NCBI GenBank assembly: GCA_964608325.1
Contig: CAZSMX010000006.1
Span: 1-64,000, forward strand
Length of the DNA stretch: 64,000 bases
Origin: CAZRVH01 sp964608325
Lineage (GTDB): Bacteria; Patescibacteriota; Gracilibacteria; Peribacterales; Peribacteraceae
Direction of reading: 5' to 3'
A model generated the notes under the pieces. The model was not told the DNA's origin. It saw nothing but the letters and a program-made list of their open reading frames with translations, and ran no database searches. Every line of letters begins with the position of its first letter. Positions within the stretch are counted from its first letter, which is position 1. This document shows positions 1 to 6,969 of the stretch, in pieces. Both the position numbers and the translations under genes were made by a program.

Positions 1-26
1 TGAGGATTTTGCAAGGAAAACTGCTC

Positions 27-53
27 TTGGAAGCCCTGCAAAAGGGGTAGAAT
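27..53 (+). promoter_or_regulatory. possible promoter of the DoxX gene
   Basis: A TTGGAA box (27-32) and a TAGAAT box (48-53) are separated by 15 bases. The predicted leader up to the ATG at 90 is rich in C and T and lacks a Shine-Dalgarno sequence, like the leaders of the ribosomal genes further on. The spacing is short, so this is tentative. Confidence 0.3.
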
Positions 54-89
54 CAGGGGTGATTTTCCTATTTCTTCCCCCTTATCCCT

Positions 90-461
90 ATGAACGCTCT
101 CGTTCCTCTGCTCGGCTACCCCGACATGGCGCCCCTCCTGCTGCGCCTCGCCATCGGTATCGTGTTCCTCGTCCACGGCTTTCCGAAGCTGAAAAACATG
201 AACTCCTTCATGGGATTCATCGGCATCTGCGAAACGCTCGGCGGTGCCGCGCTCATCCTCGGTTTCCTTACGCAGTGGGCCGCGTTGGGCCTCGCTATCA
301 TCATGGTGGGTGCCGCGTACAAGAAGGTCTTTGAGTGGAAGGTGCCGTTCTTCACCCTGGAAAAAATGGGCTGGGAGTACGATTTCGTGCTCTTCGCCGG
401 CAACCTGGCACTCATCTTCATGGGTCCGGGAGCCTACAGCGTCGACATGATGTGGCTTTGA
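90..461 (+). CDS. DoxX family membrane protein
   Basis: This 123-residue protein has four predicted membrane segments (about residues 14-34, 42-60, 62-80 and 98-117) and the early GIVFLVHGFPKL motif typical of the DoxX/DoxD family. Members are small inner-membrane proteins, often linked to thiol or sulfur redox chemistry, but the substrate is rarely known. The start follows a CCCTATG context with no Shine-Dalgarno sequence. A strong intrinsic terminator follows 20 bases after the stop, so the gene is probably transcribed alone. The family call is firm. The function is open. Confidence 0.8.
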   Translation: MNALVPLLGYPDMAPLLLRLAIGIVFLVHGFPKLKNMNSFMGFIGICETLGGAALILGFLTQWAALGLAIIMVGAAYKKVFEWKVPFFTLEKMGWEYDFVLFAGNLALIFMGPGAYSVDMMWL

Positions 462-482
462 TCAATTATTGTGATCAACATG

Positions 483-516
483 AAAAAGGCGTTCCCCACA
501 GGTTCGCCTTTTTCTT
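483..516 (+). terminator. intrinsic terminator after the DoxX gene
   Basis: A perfect 9-bp stem, AAAAAGGCG at 483-491 with CGCCTTTTT at 505-513, encloses a 13-base loop and ends in a T run. It probably works in both directions, because the gene at 533-871 converges on it from the minus strand. Confidence 0.8.
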
Positions 517-532
517 TGGCAGTTCGAATACA

Positions 533-871
533 TTATTTGCTCGATGAGTGCGTGGCGGTCGCGGCTTTCACCTTCCTGGTCAACGCCGCCTTCTTGGCCG
601 CATGCCTGCGCGTTACGGAGCGAGTCGCTACCGGGCGCGGAGAAAGAGACCTGCTGATGCGGTTCAGCCCCTCGCTCCCGATATCCATCGCCTTGCCCGC
701 GACGGCGAGCGCGTCGTGTTCGATCTCATGGCCGATGAGCGTCATCGCCTCGTTGGCGGAGTGGCTTTTCCGCAATTCCCTGCGGAGTTTCGGCTTCAAT
801 GCCAAATACGTTCCGACTGCTCCTGCGGCCGCTGCGGCCGACATGCCGATGATGCGAGTGCTCTTCCTCAT
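533..871 (-). CDS. small orphan protein with N-terminal hydrophobic helix
   Basis: This reads as 112 residues. Residues 8-25 form an Ala/Gly-rich hydrophobic helix preceded by basic residues, which suggests a membrane anchor or signal. The rest is strongly basic, ending in a Lys/Arg/Ala/Ser tail. The overall plan resembles small YtxH-like envelope proteins, but no family motif is visible. The start ATG has only a run of C and T before it. It converges with the DoxX gene on a shared terminator. Function is unknown, and the reading frame is plausible rather than certain. Confidence 0.5.
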   Translation of the reverse strand: MRKSTRIIGMSAAAAAGAVGTYLALKPKLRRELRKSHSANEAMTLIGHEIEHDALAVAGKAMDIGSEGLNRISRSLSPRPVATRSVTRRHAAKKAALTRKVKAATATHSSSK

Positions 872-937
872 AGGAGGGGGGGGTAGTGGGGGATGATACG
901 TAATGGATGACGCGTGAACGCTTGGGAACTTACAGTT

Positions 938-963
938 AAAAAATCCCCCTGAAGGTCAGGGGG
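938..963 (-). terminator. minus-strand intrinsic terminator
   Basis: On the minus strand an 8-bp GC-rich stem (arms 956-963 and 945-952, CCCCCTGA with TCAGGGGG) with a 3-base loop is followed directly by a run of six U. No protein gene on the minus strand precedes it, so it probably ends a non-coding transcript. Confidence 0.75.
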
Positions 964-1018
964 TGCGCGCCATCGTGGCGGGCAAGTTCGTTCGTAACCC
1001 TTGGAGCTGTTCTGTCGC

Positions 1019-1096
1019 CTAGCTGGGGTATGCGCCGTCGTCGTTTCGGACGGCATTCCCGGAATGTTCCTGGTGACGGGCGGAGAAGCGTTTCAT
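1019..1096 (-). CDS. possible 25-residue small protein with perfect Shine-Dalgarno
   Basis: A 25-codon ORF starts at 1096 and is preceded by AAGGAGG with a 6-base spacer, the best ribosome-binding site in this part of the window. It lies downstream of the minus-strand promoter at 1161-1188 and upstream of the terminator at 938-963. The peptide is hydrophilic, begins MKRFSARHQ, and has no recognisable motif. The AAGGAGG could also be part of an RNA structure, so the coding call is weak. Confidence 0.3.
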   Translation of the reverse strand: MKRFSARHQEHSGNAVRNDDGAYPS

Positions 1097-1160
1097 TCTG
1101 TGCCTCCTTGGGGTCGAATGGAGATCCATAAGCGGTGTGCCCTGGATCAACGATGCGCAT

Positions 1161-1188
1161 ATCTTAGTATCAAAGGAATCGGTGTCAA
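1161..1188 (-). promoter_or_regulatory. sigma70-like promoter on the minus strand
   Basis: A consensus TTGACA (1188-1183) lies 16 bases before TAAGAT (1166-1161). The start point would be near 1153. It would drive a transcript of about 210 bases ending at the terminator at 938-963. Confidence 0.5.
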
Positions 1189-1726
1189 ATACACGTGGAT
1201 GGCTTCTGTAAGCGATGTATCGCATACAAAAGAACCCCCCTTACCAGTCGCAAACAGCCGAAGCTGCATGGTTCCAGTAAGAGGGGTGTTCCGCGGGTGC
1301 GATCGGTACAGAGTGGAGGCGTAGGTCGCCAACCAATGCACAGCGGAGGATTCCCGTCCGTCTTCCTGATAGCCACAGGTAGCCTCAGTGGGATCGGATA
1401 GGAAATGGGATTGCGCGGAATCCCAGAACGCGAAGCGTGGTAGGCGGATCCTCTCGAAGAGGTGTCCTCGGTTAGCCAACCGTTGCATCGCAGTAGCAGC
1501 TGCCGATCTGCCTTTCCTCGACGTGAGGATGGTCAGACGACGTCAACTGCCCGCGCCCGAGCCAGAGAAGAAAAGAACATGACAGGCTCCTAGGGAGCCA
1601 ATGAAACAATCATATCTTGGGGTCCTCCATGGTTTCGGCGTCAACATGATGATGGCGGCGGGGCACCGTGCCCCGGAATCGCCGGGTGAAAGATCGCCTT
1701 CGTCGATTGCTCGTCGAAGGATGTGC

Positions 1727-1754
1727 ATATTAGCATCTAATTAACATATGTCAA
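1727..1754 (-). promoter_or_regulatory. strong sigma70-like promoter on the minus strand
   Basis: A consensus TTGACA (1754-1749) lies 16 bases before TAATAT (1732-1727) in an AT-rich setting. The predicted start is near 1719. It is one of the best-matching promoters in the window and has no protein gene directly after it. Confidence 0.6.
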
Positions 1755-1771
1755 ATATATTCTATAATTAA

Positions 1772-2089
1772 TTAAATGAGCCATTGGGTTCTAAAAACAA
1801 GCCCCCTGTCGAGGCTTTGGTGCGTGGAATGAGTCACACCGAACCGGTGACAGGGGGCTTTGCGCATCAGCATCGTTGGAGGTCGCCCTCGTGCTAAGGC
1901 GAGCAGGACATGCTGATTGCTTGCCATACGGTATTCCCAGCCGTCATCCGCCGTCAAATTCTCCATACCCCTGACTTCCTTATATAGGCACTCCTGGAAA
2001 GGAATTCGAAACGCCGCATTTTTGTGTTCGGTGCATGCAAAATCCATTTGACTTGAAATCTGAACATCCTTACAGTGCCCGCACTCCAT
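1772..2089 (-). CDS. doubtful 105-residue ORF with a Cys/His cluster
   Basis: The ORF begins MECGHCKDV and has a possible metal-binding pattern (C3, C6, C19, H22). No Shine-Dalgarno or leaderless promoter is visible before the ATG at 2089. Its last third reads straight through the terminator-like hairpin at 1793-1858, which is unusual for a real gene. It may be a decayed gene, or the DNA may encode a structured RNA instead. I give it low weight. Confidence 0.22.
   Translation of the reverse strand: MECGHCKDVQISSQMDFACTEHKNAAFRIPFQECLYKEVRGMENLTADDGWEYRMASNQHVLLALARGRPPTMLMRKAPCHRFGVTHSTHQSLDRGLVFRTQWLI
1793..1858 (-). terminator. terminator-like long hairpin
   Basis: A 10-bp perfect stem (GCCCCCTGTC at 1801-1810 with GACAGGGGGC at 1849-1858) is followed on the minus strand by TTGTTTTT. 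A second hairpin lies next to it at 1865-1920, with arms around GCATCAGCAT and ATGCTGATTGC. Together they suggest the 3' end of a minus-strand RNA. Confidence 0.5.
2048..2076 (+). promoter_or_regulatory. candidate promoter of the ribosomal cluster
   Basis: TTGACT (2048-2053) and TACAGT (2071-2076) are 17 bases apart. The start would be near 2083, giving a leader of about 75 bases before rplC. rpsJ, which usually precedes rplC, is not present, so the operon needs its own promoter here. Confidence 0.45.
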
Positions 2090-2105
2090 CGAACTTGTGT
2101 TCGAG

Positions 2106-2134
2106 AGCGCCTTGGATTTGCTCCAATAAGCGCT
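2106..2134 (+). promoter_or_regulatory. leader stem-loop upstream of rplC
   Basis: AGCGC (2106-2110) pairs with GCGCT (2130-2134), and inside this TTGGA (2112-2116) pairs with TCCAA (2122-2126). The element lies in the predicted 5' leader and ends 23 bases before the rplC ATG. It is a candidate site for autoregulation by a ribosomal protein. That role is inferred from position only. Confidence 0.45.
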
Positions 2135-2157
2135 CCGGATGAACCTCCAAGCCCCCT

Positions 2158-2760
2158 ATGATTGGTCTAATCGCCCGCAAAATCGGTATGTCCCGCGCCT
2201 TCCTCCCCAACGGTGAGGCGGTTGCCGTGACTTACCTCAAGGTCAGCCCGAACACGGTCGTCCGTCAGAAGACGAAGGAGAAGGACGGCTACGACGCCGT
2301 GGTCCTCGGCATGGAGCCGAAGGAATGGAAGACCCGCAAGGGCAACACGCACACGCGCTACAAGTTCCAGAAGGAATGGCAGGTCGACTCCCTCGACGGT
2401 TTCGAAACCGGCAAGGAGCTCACCGTCTCCATCCTTCCCCAGGACAGCAAGGTGACGATCATGGGTATCTCCAAGGGAAAGGGTTTCCAGGGAGTCATGA
2501 AGCGCCACGGGTTCCACGGAGGTCCGGGATCCCACGGTTCGCACTTCAAGCGCGAGCCGGGTTCCGTGGGTATGCGCGCCGATCCGGGACGCATCTTCAA
2601 GGGACACCGAATGGCAGGCCACATGGGCTTGGACAAGACCACCATCAAGAACCGCACGATCGTTGTGTGCGATGAAAAAGAAAATATCGTTGCCGTCACG
2701 GGACCCGTACCGGGACCCACCGGCAGTGCGGTATTCCTTACCCTCGAATCCTCCAAATAA
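2158..2760 (+). CDS. rplC: 50S ribosomal protein L3
   Basis: L3 (uL3) is an early assembly protein of the large subunit that binds 23S rRNA and reaches towards the peptidyl transferase centre. The 200-residue sequence starts with the typical MIGLIARKIGMSR and has the long basic loop with HGFHGGPGSHGSH and the KGHRMAGHMG block. Length is normal. It is the first gene of the cluster; rplD starts 2 bases after its stop. The leader ends in CCCCCTATG and has no Shine-Dalgarno sequence. rpsJ is missing from its usual place upstream. Confidence 0.97.
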   Translation: MIGLIARKIGMSRAFLPNGEAVAVTYLKVSPNTVVRQKTKEKDGYDAVVLGMEPKEWKTRKGNTHTRYKFQKEWQVDSLDGFETGKELTVSILPQDSKVTIMGISKGKGFQGVMKRHGFHGGPGSHGSHFKREPGSVGMRADPGRIFKGHRMAGHMGLDKTTIKNRTIVVCDEKENIVAVTGPVPGPTGSAVFLTLESSK

Positions 2761-2762
2761 TC

Positions 2763-3515
2763 ATGACGATCGATGTCTATTCCATGACCGGCCAGAAAGG
2801 AAAGAGCATGGAGCTCCCTGAATCCCTCTTCGGAGCGGATGTGAACTGGGGCCTCATGCACCAGGCCGTGATGTTGCAGCAGGGCAACCGCCGTTCCAGC
2901 GGTGCACACGCCAAGACGCGCGGAGAAGTGCAGGGTTCCACCAAGAAGCTGTTCGCACAGAAGCACACGGGCCAGGCACGCCGCGGCGCGGTACGCAGCC
3001 CGCTCCTGCGCGGAGGAGGAAAGACGTTCGGACCCCGCAACGTCATGAACTACGAGCGCAGTATGCCGAAGAAGATGCGCCACGCGGCTCTCCGCTCCTG
3101 CCTGAGCCTCCAGGCCCAGAAGGGAAACGTGATCGTCCTCGAGGGATACCCCGACGACGTGAAGACGAAGACGTTCGCGACGCTGCTCGGCAAGCTGCCG
3201 ATCGAAGCCGGACGCAAGGTCCTCGTCGTGAGCCCGGGCAAGATGAAGTCCCTCCAGCTCTCCGCACGCAACGTTCCGTCCGTCACGACGGTCTACGCCA
3301 GCTACCTCAACCCCGAATCCATCCTGAACTCCCGCTACGTCGTTTTCCTCGTCGATTCCATCAAGGAAGCCGAGCAGATCTTCGGAAAGAAGGACATGAT
3401 CTCCCAGAAGGTGAAGCCGCTCGCGAAGAAGGAGGTGAAGGAGAAGGCTCCCAAGGCACCCAAGAAGGCAGCCGCCGCCAAGAAGCCGGCCGCCAAGAAG
3501 AAAGCTTCTAAATAA
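2763..3515 (+). CDS. rplD: 50S ribosomal protein L4
   Basis: L4 (uL4) binds domain I of 23S rRNA and lines part of the exit tunnel; in E. coli it also represses its own operon. The family core runs from about residue 10 to 215 and includes the basic GQARRGAVRSPLLRGGG tunnel loop. At 250 residues it is about 45 longer than usual because of a Lys/Ala/Pro tail ending KKPAAKKKASK. It starts 2 bases after rplC, which suggests coupled translation. The tail is shared in style with several other ribosomal proteins in this window. Confidence 0.96.
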   Translation: MTIDVYSMTGQKGKSMELPESLFGADVNWGLMHQAVMLQQGNRRSSGAHAKTRGEVQGSTKKLFAQKHTGQARRGAVRSPLLRGGGKTFGPRNVMNYERSMPKKMRHAALRSCLSLQAQKGNVIVLEGYPDDVKTKTFATLLGKLPIEAGRKVLVVSPGKMKSLQLSARNVPSVTTVYASYLNPESILNSRYVVFLVDSIKEAEQIFGKKDMISQKVKPLAKKEVKEKAPKAPKKAAAAKKPAAKKKASK

Positions 3516-3553
3516 TTACCCTCTCGATACTCTCCCTACCTACGAATTACTCC

Positions 3554-3853
3554 ATGGAACTCTCCCGCGTCATCGTCGGCCCCGTCACCACGGAAAAGTC
3601 CGAGCGCCTGAAGGCAGGCCGCACCTACACCGTGCGCGTCGCCCCCGAGGCAACCCGCATCGAAGTGCAGAAGGCGCTTGAGTCGTTCTATGACGTCGAA
3701 GTCTCCAGCGTGCGCATCCTGCACGTCCGCGAGAAGACCCGCATGCTCAACTCACACCGCAGCCTGACGAAGCGCCACACCCAGAAGCGCGCCCTCGTGA
3801 CGCTGGCCCCGAAGAGCAAGTTGCTCGACCTCTCCCAATTCAAAGCTTCCTAA
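3554..3853 (+). CDS. rplW: 50S ribosomal protein L23
   Basis: L23 (uL23) sits at the tunnel exit and is the docking site for trigger factor and SRP. The 99-residue sequence has the usual start with PVTTEKSERL and the VEVSSVRILHV strand. Length is normal. The 38-base gap after rplD is C- and T-rich and has no Shine-Dalgarno sequence. rplB starts 6 bases after the stop. Confidence 0.95.
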   Translation: MELSRVIVGPVTTEKSERLKAGRTYTVRVAPEATRIEVQKALESFYDVEVSSVRILHVREKTRMLNSHRSLTKRHTQKRALVTLAPKSKLLDLSQFKAS

Positions 3854-3859
3854 CCTCCC

Positions 3860-4708
3860 ATGGCTCTCAAGAAGATGAAACCAACGACTCCGGGACGCCG
3901 CCAGATGATGGTCGCGGACTTCTCGGACCTGAGCAAGAAGCGCCCTGAAAAGTCGCTGTCCCATGGTAAGAAGCGCTTGTCCGGCCGCGACGGCAAGGGA
4001 CAGGTGTCCATCCGCCACCGCGGAGGAGGCCACAAGAAGCTGTACCGCGACATCGACTTCAAGCAGCTCGATAAGAAGGGAATCCCGGGAACGGTTCTCG
4101 GCCTCGAATACGATCCGAACCGCACCGCGCGCATCGCCCTCATCCAGTACGTCGACGGTGAAAAGCGCTACATCCTGGCTCCCCAGACCCTGAAGGCAGG
4201 CGACCAGATCGTCTCCGGAGAGCGCACGAAGGTGAAGGTGGGCAACCGCATGCAACTCCAGCACATCCCGGTGGGATACAAGGTATTCAACCTCGAGATG
4301 CAGGCAGGACGCGGCGGACAGATCGTCCGCAGCGCGGGAACGTCCGCGACGCTCGTGGGATTCGACGGCGACTTCGCCCTCATCGAGCTTCCGTCCTCCG
4401 AAATGCGCCGTATCCGCAAGGAGTGCAGCGCGACCATTGGCATCGTCAGCAACCCGGAGCATAATCTCATCAACATCGGAAAGGCCGGACGCATGCGCTG
4501 GAAGGGCCGCCGCCCGCAGGTTCTCGGAACGGCCATGAACGCCGTCGACCACCCGCACGGAGGAGGAGAAGGACACTCGTCCATCGGTCTCAAGGCCCCG
4601 AAGACCCCGTGGGGAAAGAAGGCCCTTGGCGTCAAAACCCGCAAGCGCAAACTCAAGAGCAACGACCTTATCGTTCGCCGCCGCGTGAAGAAGAACAAGA
4701 AGAAGTAA
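3860..4708 (+). CDS. rplB: 50S ribosomal protein L2
   Basis: L2 (uL2) is one of the most conserved proteins of the large subunit and is needed for subunit joining and peptidyl transfer. The 282-residue sequence has the KGQVSIRHRGGGHKK block, the AGRGGQ region, and the C-terminal AMNAVDHPHGGGEGHSS motif that holds the conserved histidine near the catalytic centre. Length is normal. It lies between rplW and rpsS in the standard order. The start is preceded by CTAACCTCCC. Confidence 0.97.
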   Translation: MALKKMKPTTPGRRQMMVADFSDLSKKRPEKSLSHGKKRLSGRDGKGQVSIRHRGGGHKKLYRDIDFKQLDKKGIPGTVLGLEYDPNRTARIALIQYVDGEKRYILAPQTLKAGDQIVSGERTKVKVGNRMQLQHIPVGYKVFNLEMQAGRGGQIVRSAGTSATLVGFDGDFALIELPSSEMRRIRKECSATIGIVSNPEHNLINIGKAGRMRWKGRRPQVLGTAMNAVDHPHGGGEGHSSIGLKAPKTPWGKKALGVKTRKRKLKSNDLIVRRRVKKNKKK

Positions 4709-4747
4709 TCTCCTCTTTCCTAACCCCAACCCTACTCCTACCCACCC

Positions 4748-5071
4748 ATGTCCCGCTCCCTCAAGAAAGGCCCCCACATCGACGAGAAGTTGATGAAGAA
4801 GGTCTCGGCCATGATCGCCAAAGGCGAGAAGAAGATCATCAAGACGTGGGCTCGCGACTGCGACATCCCGCCGGAGTTCGTGGGATTCACCTTCGCGGTT
4901 CACAACGGCAAGGAATTCCCGGCCGTCTACGTTACGGAACAGATGGTAGGACACAAGCTCGGGGAGTTCTCCTGGACCACGAAGTTCAAGGCTCACGGAG
5001 GCAAGGCCGCCGCTGCAGATGCAGCGCCCGGTGCCAAGCCCGCAGCAGCCCCCTCAGCTCCCGCAAAATAA
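4748..5071 (+). CDS. rpsS: 30S ribosomal protein S19
   Basis: S19 (uS19) forms a complex with S13 in the head of the small subunit and contacts tRNA. The sequence starts MSRSLKKGPHIDEKL and has the AVHNGKEFPAVYVTEQMVGHKLGEF-type core, split here by family-typical residues. At 107 residues it is about 15 longer than usual because of an Ala/Pro/Lys tail. The leader 4719-4747 is made of CCCTAA-like repeats and has no Shine-Dalgarno sequence. Confidence 0.95.
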   Translation: MSRSLKKGPHIDEKLMKKVSAMIAKGEKKIIKTWARDCDIPPEFVGFTFAVHNGKEFPAVYVTEQMVGHKLGEFSWTTKFKAHGGKAAAADAAPGAKPAAAPSAPAK

Positions 5072-5093
5072 TCCCTGAATTACTCACCCTCTC

Positions 5094-5531
5094 ATGAAAG
5101 CATTCCTCAAGTCAGCACCGATCGCCCCTAAGAAGGCAAACATCATCGCCAAGATGGTGCGAGGCATGCCCGTCGTCGACGCGCAGATCGCGCTGCGCCG
5201 CACGAACAAGAAGGCCGCGCGCATGGTGGAGAAGCTCATCGCTTCCGCCGTCGCCAACGCGACGCACAACGACAAGCAGGACAAGCAGCTCCTCGTCGTG
5301 AAGACCCTCTACGTCAACCAGTCCATCGGTATGCGCCGCGGAATGCCCAAGGCCCGCGGTCAGACGCGTCCGTACCGCAAGTTCATGACGCACATCACGC
5401 TGGAACTCGGCATTGCCGACCTCGAGGGCAAGGAACAGAAGAAGGCCGAAAAGAAAGCGGCCAAGGCCCCGAAGGCTCCCAAGGCATCCTCCAAGAAGAC
5501 CACTCCTGATACTTCCTCTTCCGCTTCCTAA
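5094..5531 (+). CDS. rplV: 50S ribosomal protein L22
   Basis: L22 (uL22) contacts all domains of 23S rRNA and its beta hairpin lines the exit tunnel. The core (about residues 1-113) has the PIAPKKANIIAKMVRG start and the tunnel-hairpin region with RGMPKARGQTRPYRK. The remaining 30 residues form a Lys/Ala/Pro tail ending in Ser/Thr, which makes it about 35 residues longer than usual. rpsC starts 2 bases after the stop. Confidence 0.94.
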   Translation: MKAFLKSAPIAPKKANIIAKMVRGMPVVDAQIALRRTNKKAARMVEKLIASAVANATHNDKQDKQLLVVKTLYVNQSIGMRRGMPKARGQTRPYRKFMTHITLELGIADLEGKEQKKAEKKAAKAPKAPKASSKKTTPDTSSSAS

Positions 5532-5533
5532 GT

Positions 5534-6223
5534 ATGGGTCAGAAAGTTAACCCCAACGGCTTCCGCATCGGTATCACCCATACCTGGGCGAGCACGTGGT
5601 TCGCACGCGGCAAGAAGTACCGCGATCTGTTCCTCCAGGACCAGCTCATCAAGCGCCATATCAACTCGAAGCTGAAGGACGCCGGTATCAGCGAGATCCA
5701 CATCGACCGCAACAAGAAGATCTCGGTATCCATCGAAAGCAGCAAGCCGGGCGTGATCATCGGCAAGCAGGGCGCCGCCATCGAGGAGCTCCGCAAGGAT
5801 CTCGAGCACAAGTTCGGCGGATCGTTCGAAGTCGATATCAAGGAACTGCGCAACCCGGATGCGGATCCCACGGTGATCGCCGAGAGCATCCAGGGCCAGA
5901 TCGAGCGCCGCATGCCGTACCGCCGCGCCGCCAAGATGGCGATGGAAAAGGCGATGCAGGCAGGCGCGCAGGGTGTGAAGGTCCTCGTCGCGGGACGCTT
6001 GAACGGCGCCGAAATCGCACGCAGCGAACTCTTCAAAGAAGGCAACATTCCCCTGCAGACGCTCCGCGCCGACATCCGCTTCGCACGCCGCCATGCGGTG
6101 ACGAAGTTCGGAACGATCGGCATCCAGGTGCACGTCTACAAAGGAATGGTGTTCAAGAACGTGCAGCAGGCACAATCCTCCTCGTTGAACGCGCAGCCCT
6201 CCGCTAACCTCTCCACTAAATAA
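5534..6223 (+). CDS. rpsC: 30S ribosomal protein S3
   Basis: S3 (uS3) lines the mRNA entry channel and has helicase activity there with S4 and S5. The 229-residue sequence starts MGQKVNPNGFRIG, has a KH domain (about residues 60-110, with the VIIGKQGAAIEELR loop) and a C-terminal domain with MPYRRAAK. Length is normal. It sits between rplV and rplP in the standard order, with a 2-base gap upstream. Confidence 0.97.
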   Translation: MGQKVNPNGFRIGITHTWASTWFARGKKYRDLFLQDQLIKRHINSKLKDAGISEIHIDRNKKISVSIESSKPGVIIGKQGAAIEELRKDLEHKFGGSFEVDIKELRNPDADPTVIAESIQGQIERRMPYRRAAKMAMEKAMQAGAQGVKVLVAGRLNGAEIARSELFKEGNIPLQTLRADIRFARRHAVTKFGTIGIQVHVYKGMVFKNVQQAQSSSLNAQPSANLSTK

Positions 6224-6241
6224 AGCCTTCTCTATCCTCCC

Positions 6242-6664
6242 ATGTTAGAACCCAAGAAACTAAAGCGCCGTAAACAGCACCGCAACCGCGGGGCTTGGTC
6301 GGGCAAGGCGACGCGCGGAGCGAACCTGGCCTTCGGGTTCATCGGCCTGAAGTGCACGCACGGAGGGGAAGTCACCGCCCGCCAGATCGAAGCCGCCCGC
6401 AAGGCCATGGCCCACAGCGTCGAGCGCAAAGGAAAGTTCTGGATCCGTCCGTTCCCGCACACGCCGGTCACCCGCAAGGCTGCCGAAGTGCCGATGGGAG
6501 CCGGAAAGGGTTCGCTCGAGTACTTCTCGGTCGTGCTGAAGCGCGGCGCCCTCATCTTCGAAATGGACGGTCTCCCCGAAGCCGAGGCACGCGAGGCTCT
6601 CCGTCTCGCCGGCCACAAGCTTCCGGTCCCGACGAAAATCGTCATTGATCCTACCAAGCGTTAA
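6242..6664 (+). CDS. rplP: 50S ribosomal protein L16
   Basis: L16 (uL16) organises the A-site region of the large subunit. The 140-residue sequence starts with a typical MLEPKKLKRRKQHR and has the GKGSLEYFSVVLKRG and LPVPTKIV blocks. Length is normal. The leader is TCTATCCTCCC with no Shine-Dalgarno sequence. rpmC follows after 11 bases. Confidence 0.96.
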   Translation: MLEPKKLKRRKQHRNRGAWSGKATRGANLAFGFIGLKCTHGGEVTARQIEAARKAMAHSVERKGKFWIRPFPHTPVTRKAAEVPMGAGKGSLEYFSVVLKRGALIFEMDGLPEAEAREALRLAGHKLPVPTKIVIDPTKR

Positions 6665-6675
6665 TCCACCCCATC

Positions 6676-6969
6676 ATGGCATCCACCCTCTCCCTCACCG
6701 ACCTCCGCAAGATGCAAGTCTCCGACTTGGAGAAAGATCTCCAGGAAAAGAAGCTCGCCGTCGCGAAGATCCGCCTCGACATCGGTATGATGTCGCAGAA
6801 GGACACGGCCGCGTACAAGAAGGAGAAGAAGGACATCGCCCGCATGCTTACCGTCATCAACGAGAAGAAAGGCGAGGGAATGACGTTGAAGACCGGAGAA
6901 AAAACCGCTACTGTACGCGCCCCTCGCGCCTCCAAGAAGGCTAAGGGCTCTTCCACCTCCTCCAAATGA
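6676..6969 (+). CDS. rpmC: 50S ribosomal protein L29
   Basis: L29 (uL29) is a small coiled-coil protein next to L23 at the tunnel exit. The first 65 residues carry the family pattern (LRKMQVSDLEKDLQEKK, then a helical second half). At 97 residues it is about 30 longer than usual, with a basic Ser/Lys-rich tail ending KAKGSSTSSK. It overlaps rpsQ by 4 bases (ATGA), so the two are probably translationally coupled. Confidence 0.92.
   Translation: MASTLSLTDLRKMQVSDLEKDLQEKKLAVAKIRLDIGMMSQKDTAAYKKEKKDIARMLTVINEKKGEGMTLKTGEKTATVRAPRASKKAKGSSTSSK

Larger units (their letters stand above)
945..1719 (-). ncRNA. candidate non-coding RNA locus, unidentified
   Basis: This stretch has no convincing protein gene, yet on the minus strand it is framed by a good promoter (1727-1754) and a good terminator (938-963). 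The predicted transcript of about 775 bases contains several strong hairpins: 1699-1719 near the 5' end, a GGGGCA/TGCCCC stem near 1660-1675, GGCTCC/GGAGCC at about 1585-1599, and CGGTT/AACCG near 1470-1485. A second promoter at 1161-1188 could produce a shorter RNA of about 210 bases. I compared it by eye with RNase P RNA, tmRNA and SRP RNA and found no convincing match. It could be one large RNA, two RNAs, or a leader with small ORFs. Confidence 0.35.

Noticed and set aside
1200..1520. On the minus strand, GAGGAAAG near 1519-1512 and CTTACAGAA near 1210 resemble conserved parts of RNase P RNA at about the right distance.
   Set aside because: The bases after GAGGAAAG are not TCC, the bases before CTTA do not pair with them to make helix P4, and the other conserved regions are not visible. 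A covariance-model search would settle it.
1619..1650. On the plus strand, GGGG, seven bases, TGG and TTTCGGCG match the spacing of the 5' end of tmRNA.
   Set aside because: I found no matching 3' acceptor and T arm with CCA within 400 bases, no tag ending in a typical ALAA-type sequence, and no plus-strand promoter. The strong promoter here is on the other strand.
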